A stretch of 64,000 bases of DNA. Source: Silurus meridionalis. Lineage: Eukaryota > Chordata > Actinopteri > Siluriformes > Siluridae. This document shows positions 1 through 11,589 of this stretch, piece after piece. The position numbers and the translations under genes are program-made. The stretch is taken from NCBI RefSeq assembly GCF_014805685.1, contig NC_060909.1:3730292-3794291 (forward strand). The letters run 5' to 3'. Below the pieces are notes generated by a model. It worked only from the letters and a program-made list of their open reading frames with translations, did no database searches and had not been told where the DNA came from. Position 1 is the first letter of the stretch. Every line of letters starts with the position of its first letter.

Positions 1-545
1 TCTTCTCAACCTGCTCCCTACTCTCACCACAAATCACAATTTCATCTGCAAACATCATACTCCATGGAGACTCCTGTCTGACCTCGTCCGTCAACCTGTC
101 CATCACCACTGCAAACAGGAAAGGGCTCAGAGCCGATCCTTGATGCAGTCCGACCTGCACCTTGAACCAGTCTGTCGTTTCTACTGCACACTTCACTGCT
201 GTCACACTGTCCTCATACATGTCCTGCACCACCCTCACATACTTCTCTGACACACCTGACTTCCTCATACAATACCCCAACTCCTCTCTCCACCTTGTTG
301 TATGCTTTCTCTAAATCTACAAACACACAATGCAACTCCTTCTGACCTTCTCTATACTTTTCCATCAAACATTCTCAAAGCAAATAATGCGTCTGTGGTG
401 CTCTTCCTCCGCATGAAACCATACTGTTGTTCACAGATGGTCACCTCTTCTCTCAGCCTGGCTTCCACTACTCTTTACCATAACTTCATGGTGTGACTGA
501 TCAACTTTATTCCCCTGTAGTTACTGCAGGTCTGCACATCTTCCT
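1..545 (-). mobile_element. RTE-like LINE, reverse transcriptase fragment
   Basis: The minus strand reads as the RT of the RTE-like LINE common in fish: SNYRGIKL-type start, FVDLEKAY, GLHQGSALSPF and FADEIVICG, with local frame breaks. The usual FADD catalytic motif is FADE here, so this copy is probably inactive. It continues past the left edge. Confidence 0.8.
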
Positions 546-558
546 TATTCTTAAAGGG

Positions 559-583
559 AAAAAAAAAAAAATATATATTCATT

Positions 584-666
<83 letters not shown>
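559..666. repeat. poly-A then (TA)n microsatellite
   Basis: A short A-run (559-571) and about 80 bases of uninterrupted AT from 586. Confidence 0.97.
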
Positions 667-668
<2 letters not shown>

Positions 669-675
669 TTCGTGG

Positions 676-802
676 TGTTAGAGAGAATATACCATAAATC
701 CCTTCAAGGGTGCATCTTGTATTATAGTCAGTGTTCCTGAGATTAATCTCAACCCAGACTAGGACATAATGCTAACTGAAAATGAATGAATGAATGAATG
801 AA
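676..802 (+). repeat. dispersed-repeat 3' tail with (GAAT)n
   Basis: The string around CAGTGTTCCTGAGATTAATC followed by ACCCAGACTAGGACATAATG and GAATGAATGAAT resembles the tail of a widespread fish retroposon ending in GAAT repeats. Confidence 0.5.
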
Positions 803-1661
803 TTATAGAAATTGTCAATCATTGAAGTCAAAATTTTTTGCCAAGAGCTACAAGTCACGTATCTTTACGAGTGATTCACAGGAAACAAAGGAAGCATCTA
901 ATTTGACTGTGCTTTTGGAGCCTTGAGTGATTACCGAAATACAATTGTATGCTGATAGAAGCCAGATTGCCACATTTTTTTTCATGTAGCACATGCAATA
1001 ATCCAGTGACGTAAATGCAGTGATTGTTTCAGTCTAGGAAAATGATTGATCAATTCCTTTGCATAGTAAAAAAAAATATTTGGGAAAACACTGATGTTTT
1101 GCCATCAGCTCATCCAAAAATTTTCCCCGCTGTTATTGTGCAAAGTGAAGAGATACAATACACTGCTTTCGAGCCAAATACCTGTGGTTTTTCAATATCA
1201 ATATGCAGCAGAGGTTTGGAGGCTGTAGTGGACATGGGAGAGGCCACCCAAATTGTCTGGCAGTGACAGGGCAATGCATTAATGGAGTGCTGACATTCAG
1301 GAGCTGTTAAAACCTTTTTTTGTGAGGTCTGGAAGAAGACAGGGTGACGATGTGCGCACTTCCTCTGCAGCGAGTGGCGAATGTGGCGAGCGTATGGCCG
1401 AGTGTCTCTGCGCATTTGGCTTTCGGCAGCGGCCTATTACACAACGTGGGCCTCAACTACTCTTTAAGAACATATTTGGCCGCCGTTGCCAGGTTGCCGG
1501 CAGCGTATCCCTTCGCTGTGGTTTCATGGGTGAAGATGTGCTTGTCAGGGTGGAATGTATGATTCACTTTAATAGTTTTAATTTACTGCTGCCGGGGTTG
1601 TCTCATCTGCTGCCAAACACCCAGAAAACCCAGGTTCTTCTTACACTGCTCTTAACTCTGC

Positions 1662-1692
<31 letters not shown>

Positions 1693-2795
1693 TGCACTAA
1701 AAGAAGAATTCACTGATTTCTCCTACTAGTGCATAGGGCCAATTGAATTGTTTGAGGGAAAAATAAATAACCAGGATAAGTTGAAGGGGGCCTGAAATTC
1801 GCCTTTGGCAGCCAGTTGGACGCTTGGCCCGCTACGCAATTTAGGGTCAACTGAGGAGAGAAACGTTTTTCAAAAAAAGAAAGAAAACCTTAAGACGCAA
1901 ACATGAGATTCGTTTGCACCCCCTCATAAAACAGAAAAAGAAACTGCATGTTAACACAACTAACTAAATAAGGGCATCCATCAGAACATAGAGCACAGTG
2001 TGAACTGTTTTGTAGACGAACCTAATGAACGATACAGTGCATTCTTAGAGGAACAATTTGGGGTGTAAATGTTATTTTACAGCATATGGCTTCCGCATTT
2101 GACTTGAATTAAGCAAATGAATAGTGGATAGGTTTGGGTTTTGTCTAACGATAACATTGATGTTTTTACATTTGTCCCCTTCTTCCTATTACTGTGTTCA
2201 CATCCAGGAGAAAAATATCATTAGCCGCGTTTACATGTACGCTTTTTTGTCATTCCGTATAAAATCATTCCGATTCGGTGGACTGTTTACACGAAACGTT
2301 ATCTAATCCAATATAGTGTTTACTTTCGATCGGAATGATTTTGAGATATGCGCATATTAGCCTTTCAACATGGAGTTCCATTATTTCTTATGCACGCTAT
2401 TTTTATGTAAAGTGTTGCTCTTAATCAAGCAACAGCATGAATTTGTAGGCAAACTACTGCTGGAAGGTTTGAGGAAAATACAGGTGCAGGAAGCTGAGCT
2501 TATTGGTTGCTGTGCATCTTTAAGCAGCATCCCCTCCCTCCTCTGATATGCAGAAACGTGTGGATGAAGGTGGGTAGGTTAAGAACTGGGTCGAGCGGGT
2601 TGTATTGCTGGAATTAAGTGACATGGAATGGAATATAAAAGTAAAAGTTGCCGTTCATTCACACGTTTGAGTGGACCGGTAGAGGGAGCGATCGTGTTTA
2701 AATGGCAGAATTTTTATTTTGTTCGGTTTATTGAAAAGTTTATCGACACCCTCTCAAACGGATTACAATTTCATCCGGTTAGTTTTTTATTCCTG
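803..2795. other. no recognised gene
   Basis: Apart from a (CA)n run at 1666-1692, I see no coding exon or known repeat. 1100-1570 is relatively GC-balanced with short open frames on both strands but no recognisable protein. Confidence 0.5.
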
Positions 2796-2798
2796 GGG

Positions 2799-2940
2799 TC
2801 AGAGCGGAAGGTCAGCCATGTTACAGCGCCACTAGAGCACAGAGGGTTTAAGAGCCTTGCTGAAGGGCTCAAAAATGGCAGTATGGTGATACAGGTGCTT
2901 TCACCCCCACCTTCCGATTAGTATTCCAGAGCCTTAACTA
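2799..2940 (-). mobile_element. tRNA-derived SINE fragment
   Basis: Same family as 17001-17225: GGTCAGCCATG, GAGCACAGAGGGTT, AGCCTTGCTGAAGGGCTC and a decayed tRNA-like end (GAGCCTTAACTA). Confidence 0.6.
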
Positions 2941-3239
2941 ATGAAGTTGGTACATTTAGATACTAAAAGGGTTTACATACTAAAATCAGCTCATACACTT
3001 ACAGTTTCTGAGTCAGACTCACCCTTGTTATGTGGTCAAAATCTACCTGGATGCTGTAAACGTGTACCTGAAAATGTATCCATAAAAATTGTGATGAATA
3101 TAAAGAAGATACTTTTAATACGGATGGTCTCACTCAGACGCTTTTCTTTTAAGTGAGACTGAATAGTTCTTTAGGTTTTTCTCAGGTTTTCTTCATCATG
3201 TCATTCCTATTAGGTTTCACTTGCAATGTTAATGTTGGC

Positions 3240-3935
3240 CAGATGGACGTGGAAGTAAATGTAATTCTTTATTGTACTTAAGTAGCTTTTTCGTGTATCC
3301 AAGTATTTCCATTCGGGGAGACTTTTACTTTAACTTCACTACATTTTAAATTCAAAGTCAAATATCGTACTTTTTACTCAATCACATTTTGCCAAATCAG
3401 TCGATCCTTTTTATTTAAGCAGATAAAAACTTAACTGGTCAAACACTCAACAAGCCACCAGTCAGGGTCACACGCTGTATTGAACTTGTTTTGATTGGCG
3501 CTTGGTGGTACCTACTTATCACCAACATACAATTCAGTGGCAGTTAAATAGCAAATAGAACATTAGGGAGTAATAAATGATGGAAGAAACTCCTGACTCG
3601 AACTGGTCACATCACCCGTGGCCTTATTTGCATTTGATTTCTTTTAATTAGTTGAAAAGAAGATTAGTTGAAGACTCATGATAATTTTAATAGATATCAA
3701 TCAGTGTTTGACTCATTAATTTCATTCTATTAATAGATAAATTTTCACATAAACTGAGTTGATTAAGCAAAAGTCTTGACAAAAATGATAATAGGAACAT
3801 TATAGCCATAATAAATCAAAGTCCTTTGGATACTTGAGTACATTTGAATGCTAATACTTTTGTACTTTTACTCAATGGAGCACTTTTAATTTCACTAGAG
3901 TAACTTTTACTCAAGTACATGCTCTAGAACTAAAA
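3240..3935. mobile_element. hAT-like nonautonomous element, copy 1
   Basis: Shares long blocks with 26016-26665: GTACTTAAGTAG, GGGGAGACTTT, ATATCGTACTTTTTACTCAA, GATTGGCGCTTGG, CTACTTATCACCAACATAC and the 3' ACTTTTACTCAAGTACA end. No transposase is visible. Confidence 0.65.
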
Positions 3936-6900
3936 TTGAATTGAATGATGGTTCACAGTGTTAGACATCTAAGATAGTGCACCGTGAGTCAGACTGCCTG
4001 TGAAAGAAAACACCCGGATATTCCTCAATGTGTTTTACACAGTCCAAACAGAACATTACCCTTTCACTCGAACGTTCAATTAAACTGTGTAAAGTTCCTC
4101 AACAGCTGTGGCTAAAGTCGGAGCGTCATGCCAACAATAAGAGAATCGTCAAATGTGTGTAAATGTTTTGGTGGTCTTCAGAGATTGTTAGGCGGCACGT
4201 TTTTGATGAATCAGTGCATTACCAAGCTAATTCATGTTTGTTTATTTCAGACTTGTTTAAAATCTCCATTGGGCTGAAGAATTTACAAATGTGAGCATGT
4301 GTTCTTTACCTCCCTGATCTCACAAGCAATAGAGCAACAAGCAGACATTGTTTAGCTTGGATCGTGTGAAATTAATACTTGGGCGCACTATAATAGTTTT
4401 GGTATTTATTCCGGCCTTTGGCTGTCTTTTCTGTTTAAAGTGAGGACTTTTGTGTTCCTAGAAGCTGAGGCTGGAGTCATGCCCCTGGGCTGGGGAGGAT
4501 GATGTCTGTTGTTTCAAAGGATGCGCACCTCCGAGAAAGACAGGTTCTGTGCATGCGCCCTGCTGCTTTGATTCTTGGAAGCGTGTGTCTTGGGAGGTCA
4601 TGCTCCTCATTTGCCTTCGGTTGCACATTGCTGCCTCCGTGATTGGCTTCTTCAACTGTCTGGGGAAAAGAAACTCCAAGAGGAAAAAAAAAAAACAGTC
4701 TGTATTTTGATGCCTTCCTTACTCCATTGTTTCTCAATAAATGCCCTTTGCTGATAATGAGTACGCATTATTAGACTCCCAATAAGAAATAACAGCATTT
4801 AAAAAAAAAACGCAAGCCAAAGACAACTCTTGGTGCAAGGGCAAATGCTAAAACCCATATCTGATGCTCATTATTTAATACCTCAAATATAATAACATGA
4901 GTTGCAGGGTTCTAGCCAAAAGGAAAAAAGGATGTTTTGAAAAATCTTACTACTTAAATACCATCCCTAGAAAAGCTGTTCTCCTGAGACCCAGATGCTA
5001 TACAGCACTCCGAGCGCTGGCGTACCCGGGCTCTGCTTGGCGTGGGGCCAGTTTGTGCAGCTGTGCTTACTCTCATTGTGAGGGAAGGCCACGCAGATCA
5101 GGCGGCAGGGTGTGGACAGCGTAGCCCCGTCAGCCCTCAGTTCTCTGAGCATCTCTCACATCCTTAAACCAGCTTCTTTTTAAAAACAACCGCCGCTGTG
5201 GAACCGCAGCTCGGCAAAAAAATAAAAAAATAATCAATGTTTTCCCGCTCTGAAAGACGAGCCTAAGATTAGTCGATTGAACTGCGAAACGATCGCCTAG
5301 GTGCTCAACGCCCTGTTTTCCTTACCTTTGTAGCATATGTGTGCGCTTTCAAGTCCAGATTCCCTCTCTGTGACCTAGTTCTCAGCTCAGGCGGTTCAGA
5401 GAGTCCAAGTGAAGGAAGGGGCCAGGAGGAGTGGTGGCGTAATGAACAAATCTGCTGTTTGCACATGGGCCCGTGTGAAAGGAGAAGAGAGATTTGTGAG
5501 GGCAGGAAAAGTCCGTGTTGACATCTGCATCGAGGGTCGTGTGCTTGCTAAAATGGGTCGTCCGAGTTCTCCTCTGGCGAACTCAGGCTGAGTCTTTTTT
5601 TTTTTTTCACCTCAAATGACCCTGATAGATGTCTTACAAACCATACAGTGCCTATCGCTCCTTGCATCTTTTTAGCCCTCTCTCTGGCCTCTGTCTAGAC
5701 TGTTTTATTTCATCCCTCAGATGTTTTTCACAGAGCGAGAAATGTCATTCTGGGTCAGGCTGGCCAAAACGTTTGTCTTTTTTATCCCACCAATCTGTTT
5801 TAGCTTAGAGGTATAAGAGAAGACATTTCATCCATTCGAATAGCAAACACATTCACACACACACACACACACAAAATAAAAAAAAACACAACAAAACAAA
5901 CAACCAAAAAAAAAAGGTTACAATGAATGTGAGAGGATTACTGTGGAGTACTACAACTGCAAATATCAGCTCTCTTCATCACCCGGACACTTACATACAC
6001 CGCCAACTTCTACAGCTTGACGATAGGCAACTGCTGAGAGATGGAATTCAGCATAATGTCAAATGCCTTATTTGGAAGCATCAAGTCTCCAGGTCATGGA
6101 CAGGGGGAAAAAAATGAGAAAGAAAGGATGAAAGGAAGAAAATGTTTATTTGCGGTGGATAGATCCCCAGGAGGTGATGTGAGGTAGGGAGGCATTCCAG
6201 GAGAATGAGGCAAACTAGGGTCAAAAAAGGATCAAGAAGGACATTATCCAAAAGTTTCACACCACTGCTTGTAATGGAGACACACTATTCGAATCAGGCG
6301 TGCGTCTGAGAGGCAGCGAACGCCAGCGAGCAGTGAGGAGTCATAAATGTGAATCAAGATGACAAGTTTCCAGCGGGAAGACAAATATTCAAGTTATATC
6401 TAAATAGTAAAAAAACATTCAGGAGGCTCCACAACAGTCATATGGGATGATAAATAGGAGAAATATATTACTTTTTGCAGCTGCTCTGTGGAAGGTTTTT
6501 ATGCCTAAGAAATTGTATAAAAGGTGGTTGAGATTATTGCTGTTACTAAGACCTTTGTTTGTGGAGATCGGGGAGAAATTGGGAGCAAGAAAATATAAAG
6601 GTTAATTGGACATGCAGATCAGAAAAGCAAGAGGCCAGGTTAAATAAAGGCCCAGTGGGAGCCTGCAACACTTTAAAATGGTTCAAGATTATGTTTGGAG
6701 AGTCTTAAACGTCTGAGAATGTTGTGGTTGGCAGTTAAATGAACGCAACATCTTGGTCTACTTCAGGCAGATTGGAGGAAGTGCTGAAAACAAATTTGCA
6801 ACAGAAGCATTCTCACTGTGCAGAGAGGCAGAAAGAACAAACAATTCGGCCTGAGACTAGTGCAAAACTCATGGGCCACTCGAAGACGTGCGACGGATGC

Positions 6901-8340
6901 AGTAAAGTGACATGTATTAAGGAATGAAACTTGTTTTGCGCTTTACGTCTCAGCCGAGCTCGACACAAGGTTATCGATGAAGGTTTTAGCTCGGCGGTCA
7001 ACGCGGTGTGATGGTGCTGCTTGGAATCCGGAGTAATTAAGGTTCATCGGGTCTGAAGGAACTGTGGGGATTCCACTCATTCTGATTGGTTGCTTTAATC
7101 ATGCGGCACCTCCTCCTCCCTTTGAAGTCTAAGTGAATGTGCTTAAATGGCCATTGTTGAAGACATAAGCAGACTTGATTACAACAAACAAATGCGAGGC
7201 AGAGCAGGGAACCTCCGCCTTTGAAAAGCGGTGTGGTTCTGGTTAGGTTGTGGTTGTGGCCTCTAGAAAGTAGAATACATGGGGCCGGCATTGCAGAGCA
7301 CGCACACGTCATTTTAATGAGCCTTCCTTTGGGACGTAATAGACTTCCAAAATCGCTTCCTGCAACGTAGGTAGGCATGTTTGATTCTGTTTGCTCAGGC
7401 GTCCATGGTGTTCCCGTGACAGAGATGATCAAGACAGATTAGAGGGGCCTGAACAATCAGAGCCAGCTGGCAGAGTGAGAGACCCCAAAAAGAGCCCCAA
7501 CCAGAAATCTGACCTTGCTGACCCTGTACTTCTTTTCCAGTGTAAAGATGGTAAGCATTTTCTCCCACATCATGGTCTGAAGAGGACTTTTCCCAGGGAA
7601 AGTGTGTAAATAAATGGACTTTTATTATGATTGACTTCAAAAAAGGTGAAGATTTTGTCAAGCAACCTTTCCTAAATATTACATTTCATGAAAAAAGCTT
7701 GTATGAAGTTTTAGCTGCAGTTATCATTTGTTCTTGCAATTTGATTTATTTGTTTATTTATAATGCCTTAACCAATTTACAATAACCGCACTGGTGGTAC
7801 ACATAAGAATTTCTTTTGTCATTTTGCCTTTTCAAACATACACCTTTATTTCATTCTATTTTATCAATTATCTTTCTCCAGAACCTTCAAAAATGTGTCC
7901 TTAAATACACTTGGACACAGGCATGTGTCTCATCAGAGCATAATTACACATGAACCCTTGCTACACTGCCAATCTGTCATTTCTCATTTCTCTCCCTGTG
8001 AGAGGCATAATGTGGGAATGTTGTAGGCCGGATTTTGAAGAAAAAAAAAAAAAGGTGGCATGGATTTATCTTGAACCAAATGCAACTTAGTGTGCCCGTC
8101 TAGTTTGTTGGACATCATTCTTTTTTTCATAGATGTAGTAGATGTAGACTCTTAAAAGTGGAAATATACTGTATACGTTTTAAAATAACACAATGTGAAG
8201 ATTCATGTAATGTTATTTGATAACTTTCAACAGAATCTTACGCATGAAGAATCTTACCCGTTTCTTTATTGTGTGAAAAGCACCAAAAGCAACTAAATGT
8301 AGCAGAAAAAGGTTCAAACAGAGCATAAGAGCATAAAAAT
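3936..8340. other. mostly unique DNA without recognised genes
   Basis: No recognisable coding exon. Contains short A/T runs and a CA run near 5855-5871. Segments around 6900-7550 look non-repetitive and could be regulatory or conserved noncoding DNA, which cannot be judged from one sequence. Confidence 0.45.
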
Positions 8341-8354
8341 AAAGTGACGACTCC

Positions 8355-8356
<2 letters not shown>

Positions 8357-8389
<33 letters not shown>
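8357..8389. repeat. (TAA)n microsatellite
   Basis: Eleven TAA-type units. Confidence 0.95.
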
Positions 8390-8390
<1 letters not shown>

Positions 8391-8638
8391 GACAATTGAA
8401 TCTCCTGTCCAACATCACTGCTTTTTGATAGTGTATATTGTTAAAAGCCCAATGCAAGCTGAATTGACTGCAGCTTCATATCAAACAGGCAAAACAGCAG
8501 ACAAACAAGACATCAGATCCAAACCCAAAAAACCTCCACATCCCCACATATTGTACACAGATTTTGAAGCATGCCACGGACACGAAATCATCATTTAGAG
8601 ACTTTTCTTTACTTTTTTTCTCATCAGTACTGAAGCTG

Positions 8639-8639
<1 letters not shown>

Positions 8640-8678
<39 letters not shown>

Positions 8679-8683
8679 TCTCT
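8640..8683. repeat. (TC)n microsatellite
   Basis: About 20 CT units with one CACT interruption. Confidence 0.95.
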
Positions 8684-8810
8684 GTTATCATAATCGCTTG
8701 ATAATTTATAACCCCCTCCAATTTTCAGGTATTTGTGTTACACGTATTATACTTTGTTTTCCATTTGTGAAAATAATTAGCTGGACCTGTTGTAATTGTG
8801 AAAATGATTG

Positions 8811-9455
8811 TGCTAGCGGTGAGTGAGTGAAGGGCGGAGCCGGATAGAACGAGCAGTAAGCAACACCTGCAGCTGATGAGACTAATCAGTGCGCTCTGTT
8901 TCAGTCCGGTGATACCAATAAAGAGGAGCGAGACAACATCTACGCACATCGCCGCGAATGCCCAGTCAATAAAACCGGGCCACTAGGCGGTCCAAGGTTT
9001 TCTCCTATCCCAGGTGTCCGCTCTAAAGGCCCGATGTGTTCATTCCTATTCTCTCGAAGGGGACCTCCATTAATGGTAATGGGCGCAAAGGCGCATTTGT
9101 GATGGCCGGCGGGTTCACCAGCTGACCTTCACGACATGCCGCACACCAAGTGAGAGTAATCGATGGTCAGCGAGTCCAGCCAGACATTGCACTTTCCTAC
9201 CCATACTTCGCAATCATTAAAAATAAGCTGTACCAAGTGGCGCAGGACACTCGAGCCAGGGAAGAAACTATCCAGTTGTTGGTCCAAAAAAGCCGCAGGA
9301 AACTACTTTTTTCATGCGGCTCACCATAACCCGATGGTCAGACTGAAACAGAGTGCATGGTCAGCTGGTGAACCTGCACTGATTAGTCTCATCAGCTTCG
9401 TTCCGCTCGTTCCATCCGACTCCACCCTCCACTCGCTCACCGCTGGCACAATGAC
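8811..9455. mobile_element. Gypsy integrase-region remnant between inverted repeats
   Basis: The two ends are imperfect inverted copies: GCTAGCGGTGAGTGAGTG...CTGATGAGACTAATCAGTGC at about 8811-8893 and GCACTGATTAGTCTCATCAG...CACTCGCTCACCGCTGGC at about 9377-9447. Between them the plus strand (about 9170-9345) resembles the zinc-binding part of a Ty3/Gypsy integrase (AAHHNPM, LLVQKSRRKLLF), with frame breaks upstream. It is degenerate and noncoding as a whole. Confidence 0.6.
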
Positions 9456-10870
9456 GTTTTCTGAAATGGACTTGTATATAAATTTGGATAGTTGCTCTTA
9501 AAGAGCAGAATAAATAAAACAGTGTAATCTATATGTAGAAATTCTCACCAGAATGTTATGACACGGGGGCAACTATTTCATGGCCCAGTCTGGGTTGTAA
9601 CCTGATAGTTGTAACTTCTGATTTATTGTGTTCTGTAGAGATGTTACATGACTTTTACAATTGTGTCAATTTCATCTCAAATATTGCTCTCAATTCCTTG
9701 TTACCCAGTTTACACTTGGTCAACAACAGTGATTCAGTAGCACATTTATGTTGAAGTACCTCATAACTCTTTGAAAAATGGTTCATGATCCAGATCTGCA
9801 GTGAATTTCCTCTGTCATTAATGAATCTGTCATTCAATCAAATTTTCTTAAATTTAAATTATTTATATGCTGTAAAAAGTGACGACATAATAAATACTCT
9901 TGTCCCATTAAGACCTAGTGAAAAGTGTCTGCATGATCGAAGAGCAGCGAGCTCAAATATGCAGAATTGGGCAAAAGTATAGCTTTTTCTTTTTACATCA
10001 ACCATGAGCAGCAAATTCAAGATGTGCTTGGAGGAAGCACATGTTAACTTTCACTCTCAGCCACAGGTGGTGGGAGCTGTTGTGTGATGGGGAGAGGTGG
10101 CTGGTACATGAGAATTGGCAAGAGACCAGACTGGGGAGAAAATAGAGGGAAATCGTGCGGCCTTGTTAAATAAATTGTATTTGTAGGAGTCATTTGTAAT
10201 GAATTATATTTATATTCCTTTATCTTTTCAATAATAAATATATAAAAACAGACATGTACTTTATTCCAGGAGACTCTGACCCTTTTTTCCACTGTGGCAG
10301 AATATCAAATTGTGTGCATGTACAGTAGTAGATGTACTAGGCTAGCAATTATGCTATATTACAGGAAGAATGCAGGTCGAATATAGTTTTCAAAACTATA
10401 TTAGAATATGTTCTGGAGAGTTTGGCACCATAATGAGTTTGTCCCTGTGGTCATTTGGAGGATCTTGATTTTAGAAACTCACCACCAACTGTGCTTGTCT
10501 TTCACTGTTCCTTTAGATGATTTAGTTGTACTGGCTTCAAACCCAGAGTCTCTTATCGGGTGAGCTACATCCTCTGTCGCTTTTAACACAATTACATTTA
10601 TCATGGAGAAACATATATTAAAGTCAAAATGAGTTTCAAACTGAAAGATGGGTCTCAAAATAAAACCAATTCTAATATATATGGAATACAATACACATGC
10701 ATGCTGGTTAGGAAATAATGAACAACAAAGTGGCTCCATTCAGGTAATAAAATGGTTTATTCCTCCCATACCACAATCATTTGCCTGTTATCGCTTATGT
10801 TAAAGCAGCTATCGAAGGTCTTTTCCCCATCAGGCTCTTTTTTCTCTTTGGAAGACAAAACAGCTTATAC
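9456..10870. other. no recognised feature
   Basis: AT-rich DNA. No coding exon or repeat family that I can name. Confidence 0.4.
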
Positions 10871-10871
10871 T

Positions 10872-11050
10872 ACATTTACATCTATGACATTTGGTAGACA
10901 CCCTTATCCAGAGTGACTTGTCACTTTATGCAAAAGAGCAGTTGAAGGTTCAGGGCCTTGCTCAAGGGCCCAAAAGTGACAGTTTAGTGTTGCTGTGATT
11001 CGAACTCACGATGTCAGAAATCAAAATTCTTAACCGGTGAGCTACCACTT
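10872..11050 (-). mobile_element. tRNA-derived SINE
   Basis: Begins ACATTTACATCTATGACATT on the plus strand, then CCTTATCCAGAGTGACTTG, GGGCCTTGCTCAAGGGCCC, and ends with the complement of a tRNA-like head (B box region GATTCGAACTC, A box region GGTGAGCTACC). Confidence 0.7.
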
Positions 11051-11102
11051 ACAGTATATCCTATCTTGGTGTCTAGTTCAGTCTACACACACACTCCACA
11101 CA

Positions 11103-11235
11103 TACATTTACATCATTGGACATATGCCCTTATTTAAGAAGAAATGCAGTTTTTTCTTTTATATAGCTGAGCAATTGAGGGTTTAGAGCCGTGCTCAAGG
11201 GCCCAGATGTAACCCCTTGGTGGTGCTGCGGTGGA
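11103..11235 (-). mobile_element. SINE fragment of the same family
   Basis: ACATTTACATCATTGGACAT, CCTTATTTAAGAAGA and GTGCTCAAGGGCCC are recognisable; the tRNA-like head is missing. Confidence 0.55.
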
Positions 11236-11236
11236 A

Positions 11237-11392
11237 GTGGAAAGCGGTAGCTTAGTTTTTAAGGCATTGGTTTTTGGATCTGACGGTCATGAGTCCAAAC
11301 TCCAAGCTACACCATGCTGACACCACTGGGCCCCTAAACAAGGCCCTTAACCCGATAGCAGCTCAGTTGTATAAATGAGATAAAAAAGACAT
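11237..11392 (+). mobile_element. tRNA-derived SINE
   Basis: GGTAGCTTAGTTTTTAAGGC (A-box-like), GGTCATGAGTCCAAAC (B-box-like), then CACTGGGCCCCTAAACAAGG and GCTCAGTTGTATAAATGAGA. Confidence 0.7.
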
Positions 11393-11394
11393 CT

Positions 11395-11475
11395 GCCAAA
11401 TACATGCTGGGATCTGAACCCATGACCTTCTGATCAGAAATCCAGCATCTCTTCCACTGAGATACCACTCCTCCA
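11395..11475 (-). mobile_element. tRNA-like SINE head
   Basis: The complement shows an A-box-like GGTATCTCAGTGGAAGAG and a B-box-like GGTCATGGGTTCAGATCC. Confidence 0.5.
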
Positions 11476-11589
11476 CTCTTAATACTACTTTATCTCCACC
11501 AGCTGTTGCATCCACCATACAAACTCTTTGGACAGAGATCAGAATGGTGGGGTCACCGGATAGGTGGAGGGGGCACAAAATCGTCAGAG

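Noticed and set aside
10872..11475. Functional tRNA genes
   Set aside because: A- and B-box-like heads are present but continue into SINE bodies and do not fold into complete cloverleaves by eye.
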